From the NCBI GenBank assembly GCA_031216915.1, contig CM062297.1:367487704-367551703 (forward strand): a DNA stretch of 64,000 nt, read 5' to 3'. Shown here one piece after another: positions 43,260 to 53,412 of this stretch (the stretch's first letter is position 1; each line of letters begins with the position of its first letter). The position numbers were made by a program, and so were the translations under genes. This DNA is from Pictodentalium vernedei. Taxonomy: Eukaryota; Mollusca; Scaphopoda; Dentaliida; Dentaliidae. The notes beneath the pieces were generated by a model, which was not told where the DNA came from, did no database searches, and saw nothing but the letters and a program-made list of their open reading frames with translations.

Positions 43260-44800
43260 GTCCTCACCTCGATTCGTCCCAGGTTGGAGGAAGGATAGCA
43301 GTGTTCGCAGACCTCTGGGCCAACATCACATCCGATCCTTGGGTGTTAGATGTTGTTTGGTCTGGGCTGCGAATATCCTTCCGAAGGCACCCCACTCTAT
43401 CCAGAGTGCCTCTTCCAACTACGGTTCCTTCAGACGTTTTACGTCGGGAGCTTTTGTCCATGGAGATAGACAATCTCCTGGCCAAGGGAGCGTTCAAGGT
43501 CATCAAGAACATTCAGTCAGTGGGGTTTTATTCCCACCTGTTCTTGGTGCCGAAGAAGGACGGCTGACTCTGACCGGTTATCAATCTGAGTATCCTGAAC
43601 CAGTCTATCATTGCTCCCAAGTTCAGCATGGAGACTTTCAGGTCGGTTCCATTCACCAGGGAGATTTTGCTTCCAGCATCGACCTGCGAGATGCTTACTT
43701 TCACGTTCCGATTCATCGGATGTTGCAGAAGTATCTCAGGTTCGCTTTTCTGGGGTAAGTTTACCAGTTGAAGGCCATGCCTTTTGGCCTCAACCTGGCT
43801 CCTTGGGCCTTCACCCGACTGATGTCGCATGTGATAGCCTTCCATCGCACACAGTCCAGGGTGACTACTTCGGCATATCTACACAATATCCTCCAGAGGC
43901 ATTCCAATACTACCTTACTGGAGTTGGATGTCAACACTGTTGAGCTTGCTCACGTCGCTAGGGTTCAGAGTCAATGAGGAGAAGTCAGATCTGGTCCCTT
44001 CTCAGTCGTTTTGTCATCTGGGGATGACCTTCCGCACTGAGTTCAATATGGTGGCGGTTCCCCAGGCCAGGGCTGTGATTCTCTCAGCTTTTGCTCTGAC
44101 TCTGTTCCCAGTCCACATCCACGACAGCATGGGGTATTCTCCGGTTGCTCGGTCGGCTGACGGATCTCATTCCTCTAGGTCGGCTGCATGTCAGACCTCT
44201 CCAACACTTTCTGCTCAGTTGTTGGAGGCCGAATGTCGATCCTCTGGATCTGGTGCTTCAATTTCCAGAATCTCTTATCCTCACCTTCTCCACTGGACAA
44301 ATGTTCAGTGGATCACGCAGGGTGTCCCGTTGGACTTACCCACATCTGATCACGTTCTGCCAGCTGATGTCAGCGATCTCAGAGGGGGTTCGACGTTGGA
44401 TCCTCTAGGTCTTTCCCTTCACGGGATGTGGGACCAGGATCGGACATCTCTACACATCAACCAGAAGGAGCTTCTTGCTCTTCTTCTGAGTTTCAGGCAG
44501 TGGATCCCTCACCTGTCGAATCGTCAGGTCCTTCTGTTGTTCGACAATTTGACAGTGGTTGCTTACATTCGAAACCAGGGCGGCATGCGACGGTCTTGTC
44601 GGCTACGCCTTTCTGCCGGTTCTGATTCCGCCTCTGGTTCTCGCCCAGATATGAACCTGCAGTCATTGAATCCTTTCAATCACACCCTTGTCACCTCAGT
44701 GGGTGTGGATCAATCTGCTCCGCTCTCTGTTAGCAGCGGTTCCGGCATGTCTCCCTCTACATCGCGATTTTCTTTGCCAAAGTCACCCGAGTAGGTTTCA
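43260..44800 (+). pseudogene. reverse transcriptase / RNase H region of DIRS C
   Basis: Motif words seen: EIDNLLAKGAFKVIKNI, FYSHLFLVPKKDG, IDLRDAYFHVPIHR, AMPFGLNLAPWAFTRLMSH, FRVNEEKSDLVPSQ, HINQKELLALLLSFRQWIPH and DNLTVVAYIRNQGG. These are DIRS pol and RNase H signatures. Most of the RNase H end is missing compared with D (63400-63540). It is a fossil. Confidence 0.75.
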
Positions 44801-45560
44801 AGTTGACCCAACTTCATTGTGCCTTCGAGCATGTCTTTTATTGGGTTCAGTGTCCTCTGTTGTTGTTTTTAGAGACAAGCAGTGGAGTTGCTTTTCTTCT
44901 TCAAGGAGGCACTCACTCCACAGGTTTAGCCTCTGTGGCTAAATAGAAGGTTCTTCTGTCGATGGTGTGTGATCACTCTGTTTCTTCTGTCACTCCTTCG
45001 ATTACACCGCTTGCGGAGTTTCTGGTATATGTTTGTTTCTTGGGGTCTCCAGCAATGGGTACAAATCCATGATTCGGAGATCTTTTTTCATATGTGGTAC
45101 CGCATTGTTTCAACACTCATCCTTGCTTCTCCAAGGTTGTTCAGCTCTTTTCCTTCAAAAGGCCTAGGACATTGCAGTTTACTCCAAGATGGACACTTTC
45201 TTGGGCACTGCTCTGCTTGGAGGGGGGGGGGGAGGGGGGAGGGGGGATGTTCACGCCTTTATCCTGGATGGATAAGCATTTTCTCACATGCCAGATCTCT
45301 CCTGCATCCATTTCTTGATGGATTTGTCTTGCTATTCGTGCAGCTTCCGCTCATCTAGCTACTGGTGATTGTATTACCAATTGTTTTTTTTTCTTCCACG
45401 AGGTGCGTGCATTGTCTTCCTCTCGGGGCTTTTACTAACTCTGTCATGTTGTCGGATGTTATACTGGCAGCCTACTGGAGAAATGCTACCTTCTCCATTT
45501 ATCTGCGACAGTTGCAATAGCTGACAGATCTAGAGGACCTTTGTCCTACGGGCCCTCTTT
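44800..45560 (+). pseudogene. tyrosine recombinase remnant of DIRS C
   Basis: Scattered recombinase words correspond to those in A: LAEFLVY at about 45015, HEVRALSSSRGF at about 45398-45434 and AAYWRNATFSIYLRQL at about 45470-45517. Much of the domain is lost and a G-run with foreign-looking sequence lies at about 45220-45250. It is a fossil. Confidence 0.6.
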
Positions 45561-45821
45561 CTTCGGCTCAGGCTGTTGTCTATCCCAGCCATTCAGCTTT
45601 TTACAGGGTCAGTTCCAGCTCCTTGCTGTTAATGTCCTTTCTGTCTGTGCGTCACACTTCACCATACGCCTCATCTTTCATTGTCTTTTACTGATGTTTG
45701 TGATGCTATAGTTTGATAGGCCTAGGGATCTCTTCTTCTGTCCACGGTTCCAGTGCAATTGGGTTATGTGTGGGTTGGTTATGTGATTCCCTCCATCCTG
45801 TTGTCTATTCAGCCTGTAGTA

Positions 45822-45905
45822 AACAATTGTAAGGTAGGTTGATAAGAAATATAAATTTTATAGTAAATTTCCTTTCTTATTATACCTACCGCAATTGTTT
45901 ACATG
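45822..45905. repeat. internal complementary region of DIRS C
   Basis: The left part (GTAAACAATTGTAAGGTAGG, TTGATAAGAAA) is the exact reverse complement of C's left end (39126-39153). The right part (TATAAATTTTATAGTAAATT, TCCTTTCTTATTATACC, TACCGCAATTGTTTAC) is the exact reverse complement of C's right end (about 46198-46254). The two halves overlap by GAAA. Confidence 0.9.
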
Positions 45906-45999
45906 AAGGCCCTCCCGTCTTCTTATTGAGGTAAGAATCCTTCCTCCCTGCTGATCACATACCTCCTATGTTGGCGGACTCAGAAGAATGGTTTGCGCG

Positions 46000-46254
46000 C
46001 TGGTTAACGGAAGTCGTGGAATTGTACTAAGAGAAGAGCATCCCTTACTGGATGTGCGCTGGTGGCGCTTAACCCAGTTTTGGCTTATTTTTTCGTGGTG
46101 TTTTTACACCACTTTTCTTTCCCAAATCTCTTGGGAAAGATTAAAATAGACAGTATTTTATCCGAGTTAGGTTCTTCCACTGTAGTGCAAGCCTGTAGTA
46201 AACAATTGCGGTAGGTATAATAAGAAAGGAAATTTACTATAAAATTTATATTTC
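46000..46254 (-). repeat. right inverted terminal repeat of DIRS C
   Basis: Inverse of 39126-39365, with a terminal extension GTATAATAAGAAAGGAAATT, TACTATAAAATTTATATTTC unique to this side. Stem-loops are at 46095-46112 and 46117-46139. Confidence 0.85.
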
Positions 46255-46269
46255 CCTGAGTAATGAGTA

Positions 46270-46372
46270 ATTGCAGAAACTATTTCATGGTGTGTGTATA
46301 AACAAAAGTTGTTGAATACTCGACAACGTTCATTTGTATTATACACACTACGGAATAGTTTGAGAATACTGC
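46270..46372. repeat. fold-back element next to DIRS C
   Basis: GTGTGTATAAACAAAAGTTG is mirrored by CAACGTTCATTTGTATTATA, CACAC. Outer AAACTATTTC pairs with GAATAGTTT. The loop is near TGAATACTCG. Confidence 0.6.
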
Positions 46373-46582
46373 TTTCCAATTCCTATAGTTTTGATCCCAT
46401 ATTCAGTGAAATAATGGCCACAGATAACCGGATATTATCCGGTTATTGCTATCAGTCAGTTATGAAAATGAGCCAGCTGTTTCAGCCCTACATCAGAGAT
46501 AACTGTACATTATTCATCTGTTATGGATGCTTCTTAGGTGACAGGAGAATTTATTTTTACATTACATCTTCCTGTTTTGTAG

Positions 46583-46771
46583 AGATGGCGTCCAACAAAT
46601 GGTCAGTACTCTGAAGCAAATTTGTTAATTACAGATCGCTATCACTGGAGTAATGTAACTGGAAAAATTTCACAGCCAAAAGATACCTTCAAGCTACCTT
46701 CAGATAACTGGTCATGGGAAGATGAGTGGACAATTGATGAAAACTTCCATGGCCAAATAACTGATAGAGGA
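46583..46771 (+). CDS. TECPR1: TECPR1-like protein, second coding exon (dysferlin-N region)
   Basis: 63 codons in phase with the exon at 18370. They read RWRPTNGQYSEANLLITDRY, HWSNVTGKISQPKDTFKLPS and DNWSWEDEWTIDENFHGQIT, then DRG before a GTAAGC donor. Vertebrate TECPR1 has the same order: RWNP......LL.SDRW.WSD.SG...., then a W.WE..W.VDENF core followed by a GGWTYA exon start. The W-WE-W-D core is the N-terminal dysferlin-like motif (DysFN). The acceptor is CCTGTTTTGTAG. The next exon (expected to start with GWTYA) was not found in 46772-64000, so another long intron probably follows. Together the exons cover roughly the first 141 residues of a protein usually near 1,100-1,200. Confidence 0.85.
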
Positions 46772-47013
46772 GTAAGCATGGAATCATTGTAACATTATAG
46801 TCTCAGCAATTTGGTTTTTATTACATGCCTGTTCTACTAAATCCCCATCGACAGCAACACTAAACCATACAGAAGATGAAAATCTGTTCCGCTCGTATGT
46901 GTGGAATGGAAATTGTTGATGGACTATTTTTATAAAGAAGCGAAATTTCACTGTAATTTTCAACATATCATGCACCTCAAGTACAATTTGAATCACTAGG
47001 GATAGCTAAAAAT
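46772..47013 (+). other. intron sequence, nothing recognised
   Basis: Starts with the GTAAGC donor. No further exon or repeat is seen. Confidence 0.5.
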
Positions 47014-47290
47014 CGTCCCTGGAGTTCCAATGTATTCTATGTGCCAGTAGACACATAGAACACATTGGAACTCAGGGGACGAAATAGTAACACAGGTTCC
47101 CCTCGCAAATTTGGTTGCCCATAAAATGTGTTCTTTTTGTTGATAATCGTCAAATGAATTGCTTAGTGTCCTTTTAATAATTGTTTTTATAGATGTGAAG
47201 GCATGTAATAAACACAGAACAACACTTGTGCCATCGCAGAAGGATAAAATTGGAGGCCTGCAGCCTCTCATTTTATCCTTATGCACTGGC
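47014..47290. repeat. two hairpins
   Basis: The first (47014-47083) has GTTCCAATGTATTCTATGTG paired with CACATAGAACACATTGGAAC and outer CGTCCCTGG/CAGGGGACG. The second (47239-47280) has AGGATAAAATTGGAGGC paired with GCCTCTCATTTTATCCT. Confidence 0.65.
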
Positions 47291-47345
47291 ACTCATGCTA
47301 TATTGATTAATCCGTTCACACACGCATGTCGTTATGTGTATTTAT

Positions 47346-50300
47346 TAGCTTAACTTGATAAAGTCAAGGTAAGCTATTGCCATCACGTGTGCGGAGTTAG
47401 TTAGTCTGTGAGTCTGTTAGTCTGTGAGTCTGTTCACATTTTCTTTTAGCATGGGCTACACCCCTCAGTTCTTGTCTGATCATCACGAAATTTCTTATAC
47501 AGGTTTGGGGTCATGTCTAGATGAGAACGTCCCCTTTTGGTCGTGAAGCGGTATGGCTGCCCGAGCCCAAAACCTGAAAACCATTAGCACAGTCTACAGG
47601 TTGTATTTATGAAGGGATTTCATTGTAACTAGGTAGGATTCCTCTGTATAATGCCTCGATGAGAACGTCCCCTTTTTCGCATGATCTGTCAACCATGATG
47701 GCTGCCCAAGCCCAAAAACTTTTAGCACAGTCTGTAGGTCAGGTTTAATATGGGGGGATTTCATTGTAACTTGGTAGGATGACTCCTTATGATGTCTAGA
47801 TGAGAATATCCCCATTTGGGCGTGATCTAACTGTGATGACTGCCCGAGCCCCAAACCCGAAAACCTTTAGCACAGTCTACAGGTCATATTTATTGAGGAA
47901 TTTTATTGTAACTTGGTGGGTTGACTTCATATAATGTCTAAATGAGAAAGTCACCTTTTGGACGCGATTGGGCAACTGTGACGGCTACAGGGGCCCCAAG
48001 CCCGAAAACCTTTAGCACAATCTACAGGTCATATTTATGAAGGGATTTCATTGGTAGGATGACTCCAAATAATGTCTAGATGAGAACGTCTCATTTTGAT
48101 CGTGATCATTCAGCCTTGATGAGTGCTCGAGCCCCAAAACCTTTAGCATAGGCAAAAGGTCATATTTATGGAAGGATTTCATTGTAACCTGTTAGGTTGA
48201 CTCCACATAATGCCTAGATGATGACATCCCCTTTTGGTCGTGATTGGTCAACTGTCATGGCTACAGGTGCCCGAAGCCCGAAAACCTTGAGTACAGTCTA
48301 CAGGTCATATTTATGAAGGGATTTCTTTGTAACTTTGTAGGATCACTCAAGATGATACCCAGATGAGATTGTCCCCTTTGGTTGCGATCATTCAACCATG
48401 ATGGCTGCCCGAAGCCCAAAAACCTTTTGCACAGTCTACAGGTCATATTTATGAAGGGATTTCATTGTAACTTGGTAGGTTGACTTCATATAATGTCTAA
48501 ATGAGAACATCCCCTTTTGGACATGATTGGGCAACTGTGACGGCTACAGTGGCCCGAAGCCCAAAAACCTTTAGAACAGTCTACAGGTCATAATTATGAA
48601 GGGATTTCATTGTAGCTTGGTAGGATGACTCCAAATAATGTCCAGATGGACATGTCCCCTTTTGGTCGCACATTCAGCCTTGATGGCTGCCTGAGCCCAA
48701 AAACCTTTAGCATAGTCTGTAGGTCGTATTTATGGAAGGATTTCATTGTAACTTGTTAGGTTGACTCCATATAATGCCTAGATAATGACATCCCCTTTTG
48801 GTCGTGATTGGTCAACTGTGATGGCTACAGGTGCCCAAAGCCCGAAAATCTTTAGCAAAGTCTACAGGTCATATTTATAAAGGGATTTCTTTGTAACTGC
48901 GTAGGATCACTCCAGATGATGCCCAGATGAGAATGTCCCCTTTTGATTGCGATCATTCAACTATGATGGCTGCCTGAGCCCAAAGCCCGAAAACCTTTAG
49001 CACAGTCTTCAGGTCATAATTTATGAAGGGATTTCATTGTAACTTGGTAGGTTGACTTCATATAATGTTTAGATGAGAACAGCCCCTTTTGGACATCATT
49101 AGGCGACTGTAGCGGCTACAGGGGCCTGAAGCCCGAAAACCTTTAGCACAGTCTACAGGTGATATTTATGAAGGGATTTCATTTTACCTTGGTAGGATGA
49201 CTCCAAATAATGTCTAGATGAGAATGACCCCTTTTGGTCGTGATCATTCAGCCTTGATGGCTGCCCGAGCCCCAAAACCCCAAAACCTTTAGCATAGTCT
49301 ATAGGTCATATTTATGGAAGGATTTCATTGTAACTAGTTAGTTTGACTCCACATAATGCCTAGATGAGGACATCCCCTTTTGGTCGTGATTGGTCAACTG
49401 TCATGGCTACAGGTGCCCGAAGCCCGAAAACCTTGAGCACAGTCTACAGGTCATATTTATGAAGGGATTTCTTTGTAACTTCGTAGGATCACTCAAGATG
49501 ATGCCCAGATGAGATTGTCCCCTTTGGTTGCGATCATTCAACCATGATGGCTGCCCGAAGCCCGAAAACCTTTTGCACAGTCTACAGGTCATATTTATGA
49601 AGGGATTTCATTGTAACTTGGTAGGTTGACTTCATATAATGTCTAAATGAGAACATCCCCTTTTGGACATGATTGGGCAACTGTGACGGCTACAGTGGCC
49701 CGAAGCCCGAAAACCTTTAGAACAGTCTTCAGGTCATAATTATGAAGGGATTTCATTGTAGCTTGGTAGGATGACTCCAAATAATGTCTAGATGAACACA
49801 TCACCTTTTGGTCGCACATTCAGCCTTGATGGCTGCCTGAGCCCAAAAACCTTTAGCATAGTCTGTAGGTCGTATTTATGGAAGGATTTCATTGTAACTT
49901 GTTAGGTTGACTCCATATAATGCCTAGATGATGACATCCCCTTTTGGTCGTGATTGGTCAACTGTGATGGCTACAGGTGCCCAAAGCCCGAAAATCTTGA
50001 GCAAAGTCTGCAGGTCATATTTATAAAGGGATTTCTTTGTAACTGCATAGGATCACTCCAGATGATGCCCAGATGAGAATGACCCCTTTTGATTGCGATC
50101 ATTCAACTCTGATGGCTGCCTGAGCCCAAAGCCTGAAAACCTTTAGCACAGTCTTCAGGTCATAATTTATGAAGGGATTTCATTGTAACTTGGTAGGTTG
50201 ACTTCATATAATGTCTAGATGAGGACAGCCCCTTTTGGACATCATTAGGCGACTGTAGCGGCTACAGAGGCCTGAAGCCCGAAAACCTTTAGCACAGTCT

Positions 50301-51216
50301 ACAGGTGATATTTATGAAGGGATTTCATTTTACCTTGGTAGGATGACTCCAAATAATGTCTAGATGAGAACGACCCCTTTTGGTCGTGATCATTCAGCCT
50401 TGATGGCTGCCCGAGCCCCAAAACCCCAAAACCTTTAGCATAGTCTATAGGTCATATTTATGGAAGGATTTCATTGTAACCAGTTAGTTTGACTCCATAT
50501 AATGCCTAGATCATGACATCCCCTTTTGGTCGTGATTGGTCAACTGTGACGGCTTCAGGGGCCCGAAGCCCGAAAACCTTGAGCACAGTCTACAGGTCAT
50601 ACTTATGAAGGGATTTCATTGTAACTTCATAGGATCACTCCAGTTTATGCCCAGATGAGAATGTCCCCTTTTGGTTGCGATCATTCAACCATGATGGCTG
50701 CCCGAGGCCAAAGCCCAAAAACCTTTAGCACAGTCTACAGGTCATATTTTTGAAGGGATTTCATTGTAACTTGGTAGGTTGACTTCATATAATATCTAGA
50801 TGAGAACGTCCCCTTTGGATGCAATTGGAAAACTGACTGCTACAGGGACCCGAAGCCCGAAAACCTTTAGCACAGTCTACAGACCATATTTATGAAGGGA
50901 TTTCAGTGTGACTTGATAGGATGACTCATTTTGGAATAATTTCACTGTAACTTGATAACTTTCGTTGATATACGTTAACTGTGAGGGCCACATACATTAA
51001 CTGTGAGGTCATATTAACCCACCTGTCAGCTCTTTAGTACAGTATACACCTCATATTATTTTTATCAAAAACATAGCAGGGAACAGAAATGAACGTATTC
51101 CCAATTATCACAATTCTTGTCTTATTTCATAATCCTTTCATAAACATTGAACATTATCCTTTTCATCAAACACAACACACAAGTTAAGCTACAGTGTTAT
51201 TGACACTTTCATTTTT
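47346..51216 (+). mobile_element. R2 satellite element, second copy
   Basis: The head (TTAGCTTAACTTGATAAAGT, CTTGTCTGATCATCACGAAA) and tail (ACGTTAACTGTGAGGGCC, ATCACAATTCTTGTCTTATT) match the element at 2979-10850. The core has about 24 monomers of 138-143 bp with TCTAGATGAGAAC, CCCCTTTTGGTCG, ACCTTTAGCACAGTCTACAG and GGGATTTCATTGTAACTTGG. No gene is supported; short frames in it are repeat translations. Confidence 0.75.
48237..50530 (+). repeat. higher-order repeat, 1,146-bp period (about 8 monomers)
   Basis: Two successive blocks match monomer by monomer, each with its own variants. CAGCCCCTTTTGGACATCAT occurs at 49080 and 50226. Two near-identical 61-codon minus-strand frames occur at 48261 and 49407. 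The offset is 1,146 bp in both cases. Confidence 0.8.
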
Positions 51217-51229
51217 ACCTAAATTAGTA

Positions 51230-51585
51230 TTTATTTATTTATTGGTGTTTAAGGTCACATATTTCTGCACAATGGCTGACCATGACTGTGACAGTTTTAC
51301 GGGTGGAGGAAGCCGGAGTACCCGGAGAGAACCACCGAGCAATGGCAAGCAACTGTCAGCTCCCCAACATACCAACTCCACACAAGCAGGGTTAGCATTG
51401 GTTGAAGACAGGTGCACCATCGACGTGCTGTACGCCTTAGTACGCAGAGTCACCGTGCCCCCACGTGGGCTGTGGGGGTGAAGTGTCTTGCCCAAGGACA
51501 CGACGCGGTTGCCGCATGTGGGATTCGAACCGAGGACCTCTCGGCTTGCAGCCTGCTTCTCTACCAACTAAGCCACCGCGCCCCC
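51230..51585 (-). mobile_element. tRNA-derived SINE, copy 3
   Basis: Reverse orientation: the TTTATTTATT tail is at the left and the tRNA-like head at the right (B box GGTTCGAATCC, A box with TTAGTTGGTAGAG on the minus strand). It is flanked by ACCTAAATTAGTA at 51217-51229 and 51586-51598, a perfect 13-bp duplication. It inserted at the very end of the R2 element. Confidence 0.9.
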
Positions 51586-51755
51586 ACCTAAATTAGTAAG
51601 GGTACTTAAGGATCTTCTCATTGGAAAAAAAAAAATAGTGTGTTTATTTCCAATCATAAATCACTGTCACATATCTTCCATTGAGAATGCATACAAAAAA
51701 TATGTGCATAAAAGTCTGCTCACAGGGTTGTCTTTTCAACTCAAAATTACTTCAG

Positions 51756-52160
51756 TTAGGCCACACAAAGTAGATCTGTTTCTCAGGCCATTATTTGTGA
51801 AATTGCATGCGGGCGAGTGGTTTTTTATTTTATTTTTTATTTCAGTAATTACTTTTTTGCCATCAAAAGTTCATATTCTTGGTTCAAGTTTTAGGTCTCA
51901 TAATCTACAGAATAGCATGGGTGGTGGTGTATTTTATCCCTTGAGTGCAAGAAGGCTTCGCAGTGCTAAAGCATTGCAAAGCCTTCTTGCACTCAAGGGA
52001 CAAATTCATCAGTTTTTTTTAACTTGGGTAAAATATCAGACATAAACCATTTAATTTTTAATTTTTTTAAGTTTAAATTGGTTATAAAAAGAGAGCATGC
52101 GGCAGCCAAAAGGACCATGCGGGAGGGCCTGAGAAACAGATTTTTTATTTTTTTAGGCCT
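51756..52160. mobile_element. palindromic MITE family C, copy 2 (inverted relative to copy 1)
   Basis: The arms are ATCTGTTTCTCAGGCC and GGGCCTGAGAAACAGAT. The central hairpin is at about 51940-52004 (CCCTTGAGTGCAAGAAGGCT and its inverse). GCATGCGGG and CATGCGGGAGGGCC words correspond to copy 1. Confidence 0.7.
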
Positions 52161-52197
52161 TATCAAGCAAATATTTTCTTACTCTGTAAATGTGCCT

Positions 52198-52550
52198 ACA
52201 GGGGATCGCAGTGGCTCAGAAATTATGGACTTCAAGTAGAAATGTCCATGGTTTGATCCCCACCAGGAGTAATTGTGTTGTGGCCTTGAGCAAGGCAATG
52301 CACTTAATCTCGATTTCCCACATGGGGACAGGGCAACACTGTGTACTAAGGCATACTGCATGTCGATGGTGACCTTGTCTTCAACCAATGCTAACCATGC
52401 TTGTGTGTGAAGTTAGTACATTGAGGAGTCTGACATTTGCTCACTGCTGTTCTGTGGTGTACTCTGGCTTCCTCCACCTGTAAAATTGTCTGACACAAGG
52501 TGACCCGGGCTGCCAAAGGTGTCATTAAACCCCAGTGAAAAAAGTGTGTG
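52198..52550 (+). mobile_element. tRNA-derived SINE, copy 4 (old)
   Basis: Diverged head (AGTGGCTCAGAAATTATGG, GGTTTGATCC). The core is GGCCTTGAGCAAGGCAATGC. The body matches the other copies, but the tail is different (GTCATTAAACCCCAGTGAAA). No clear target duplication, so it is older or from a sister subfamily. Confidence 0.75.
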
Positions 52551-52576
52551 TACACAGTTCTTTTAATACTGTTTAA

Positions 52577-53008
52577 CCCTTTACCCAAAGCAGACAATAT
52601 CCAAATTTATTCTTTTAAGTTTTGTTTTTTTAATTTAAGAAAAAATATCAACATAACCAAAACATGTGACCCCATCCCCCCCCCCCCCCCTTTATTCTTT
52701 TAAGTTTTGTTTTTTTAATTTGAGAAATAATATCAACATAACCAAAACATGTGACCCCCCCACCCCCCCACCCCACCCCACCACCCCTCCCCTCTGCATT
52801 GGAATGAGCCCAAAGAGCTCATTCCAGTGAGGAGTCACATGATATGGTTGTGTTGAAATTTTTTTTTGGTTATTATGCAGGCAGATATGACTGATTTGTT
52901 GTGTAAAAGGATAAATAATCTAACTTTTTATTTTGATTACCATTTTTAAAAGTTTTTCAAAAAAATTTCAGCAAAACCATATCATATGACCCCGCATTGC
53001 AACGAGCT
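52577..53008. mobile_element. TTAA-type MITEs (family P): one expanded copy and one half copy
   Basis: The first starts CCCTTTACCCAAAGCAGAC after TTAA at 52573-52576. It contains a duplicated block (TTTATTCTTTTAAGTTTTG at 52606 and 52691) with C-runs and ends near 52912. A left half of another copy (CAGCAAAACCATATCATATG, GCATTGCAACGAGC) lies at about 52930-53008. Confidence 0.55.
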
Positions 53009-53412
53009 GTTCATATAAAATTGAATTATTACAATTTATTGGAGTGTGCCCATAGGCATTCTCCAATAAATAGTAACAAAACAATTATTGCAGACCTTCA
53101 TTTTGATGGCGTGCGATCGCTCTCACACGCCATCGCTCGTGCAATTACACTTTGTGGTGAGCTATCAACCATGCACATGGAAAAACTAAAAGTAGTTACT
53201 TTTTAAGTCAGTGTCAATGATGTCAGAGTTTCAGAAGTTGAGCCTGTAAACAATAGGGCTGTCATGACTATTTGATTAATCAACTAACCGTCGGAAGGTG
53301 CTACAGCTGACTATTATTTTTCAAAGTCTACTATTTTTTTTTATCTTTATGATGAATGATAATATTGGTCTGTGAGGGGCACGTAAAGTTTCTCGATACC
53401 TGTTATCCTTCA
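53009..53412. other. unassigned sequence with two hairpins
   Basis: TTTATTGGAGTGTGCC pairs with GGCATTCTCCAATAAA at 53036-53071. GGCGTGCGATCG and ACACGCCATCG repeat near 53108-53134. No gene is supported. Confidence 0.4.

Larger units (their letters stand above)
39126..46254 (+). mobile_element. DIRS-type retrotransposon fossil C, both ends present
   Basis: It has the complete DIRS layout: left inverted terminal repeat (39126-39365), leader (with a Tc1-like insertion), gag-like region, reverse transcriptase/RNase H, recombinase remnant, internal complementary region (45822-45905) and right inverted terminal repeat (about 46000-46254). It starts TTTCTTATCAATCTACC and ends AAAATTTATATTTC. The two terminal repeats differ at about 14 of about 190 bases compared by eye, suggesting moderate age. 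The coding part is broken (roughly ten or more breaks). Confidence 0.85.
18604..46582 (+). other. TECPR1: about 28-kb intron 1 of the TECPR1-like gene, packed with mobile elements
   Basis: The donor is GAA|GTAAGT at 18603/18604 and the acceptor is CCTGTTTTGTAG|AGATGG at 46582/46583. Within it are TTAA MITEs, two hAT-type insertions, R3, R1 and R1b satellite elements, a MULE, a LINE, DIRS B and DIRS C with a Tc1-like element. Unassigned remnants are at 18604-18885, 19106-19360, 25194-25650, 30783-31272 and 34874-35123. Confidence 0.75.

Noticed and set aside
39126-46254. Long terminal repeats of an LTR retrotransposon
   Set aside because: The terminal repeats are inverted, not direct, and a tyrosine recombinase replaces an integrase.
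48261-49592. Two near-identical 61-codon minus-strand frames
   Set aside because: Translations of R2 satellite monomers, offset by the 1,146-bp higher-order repeat.
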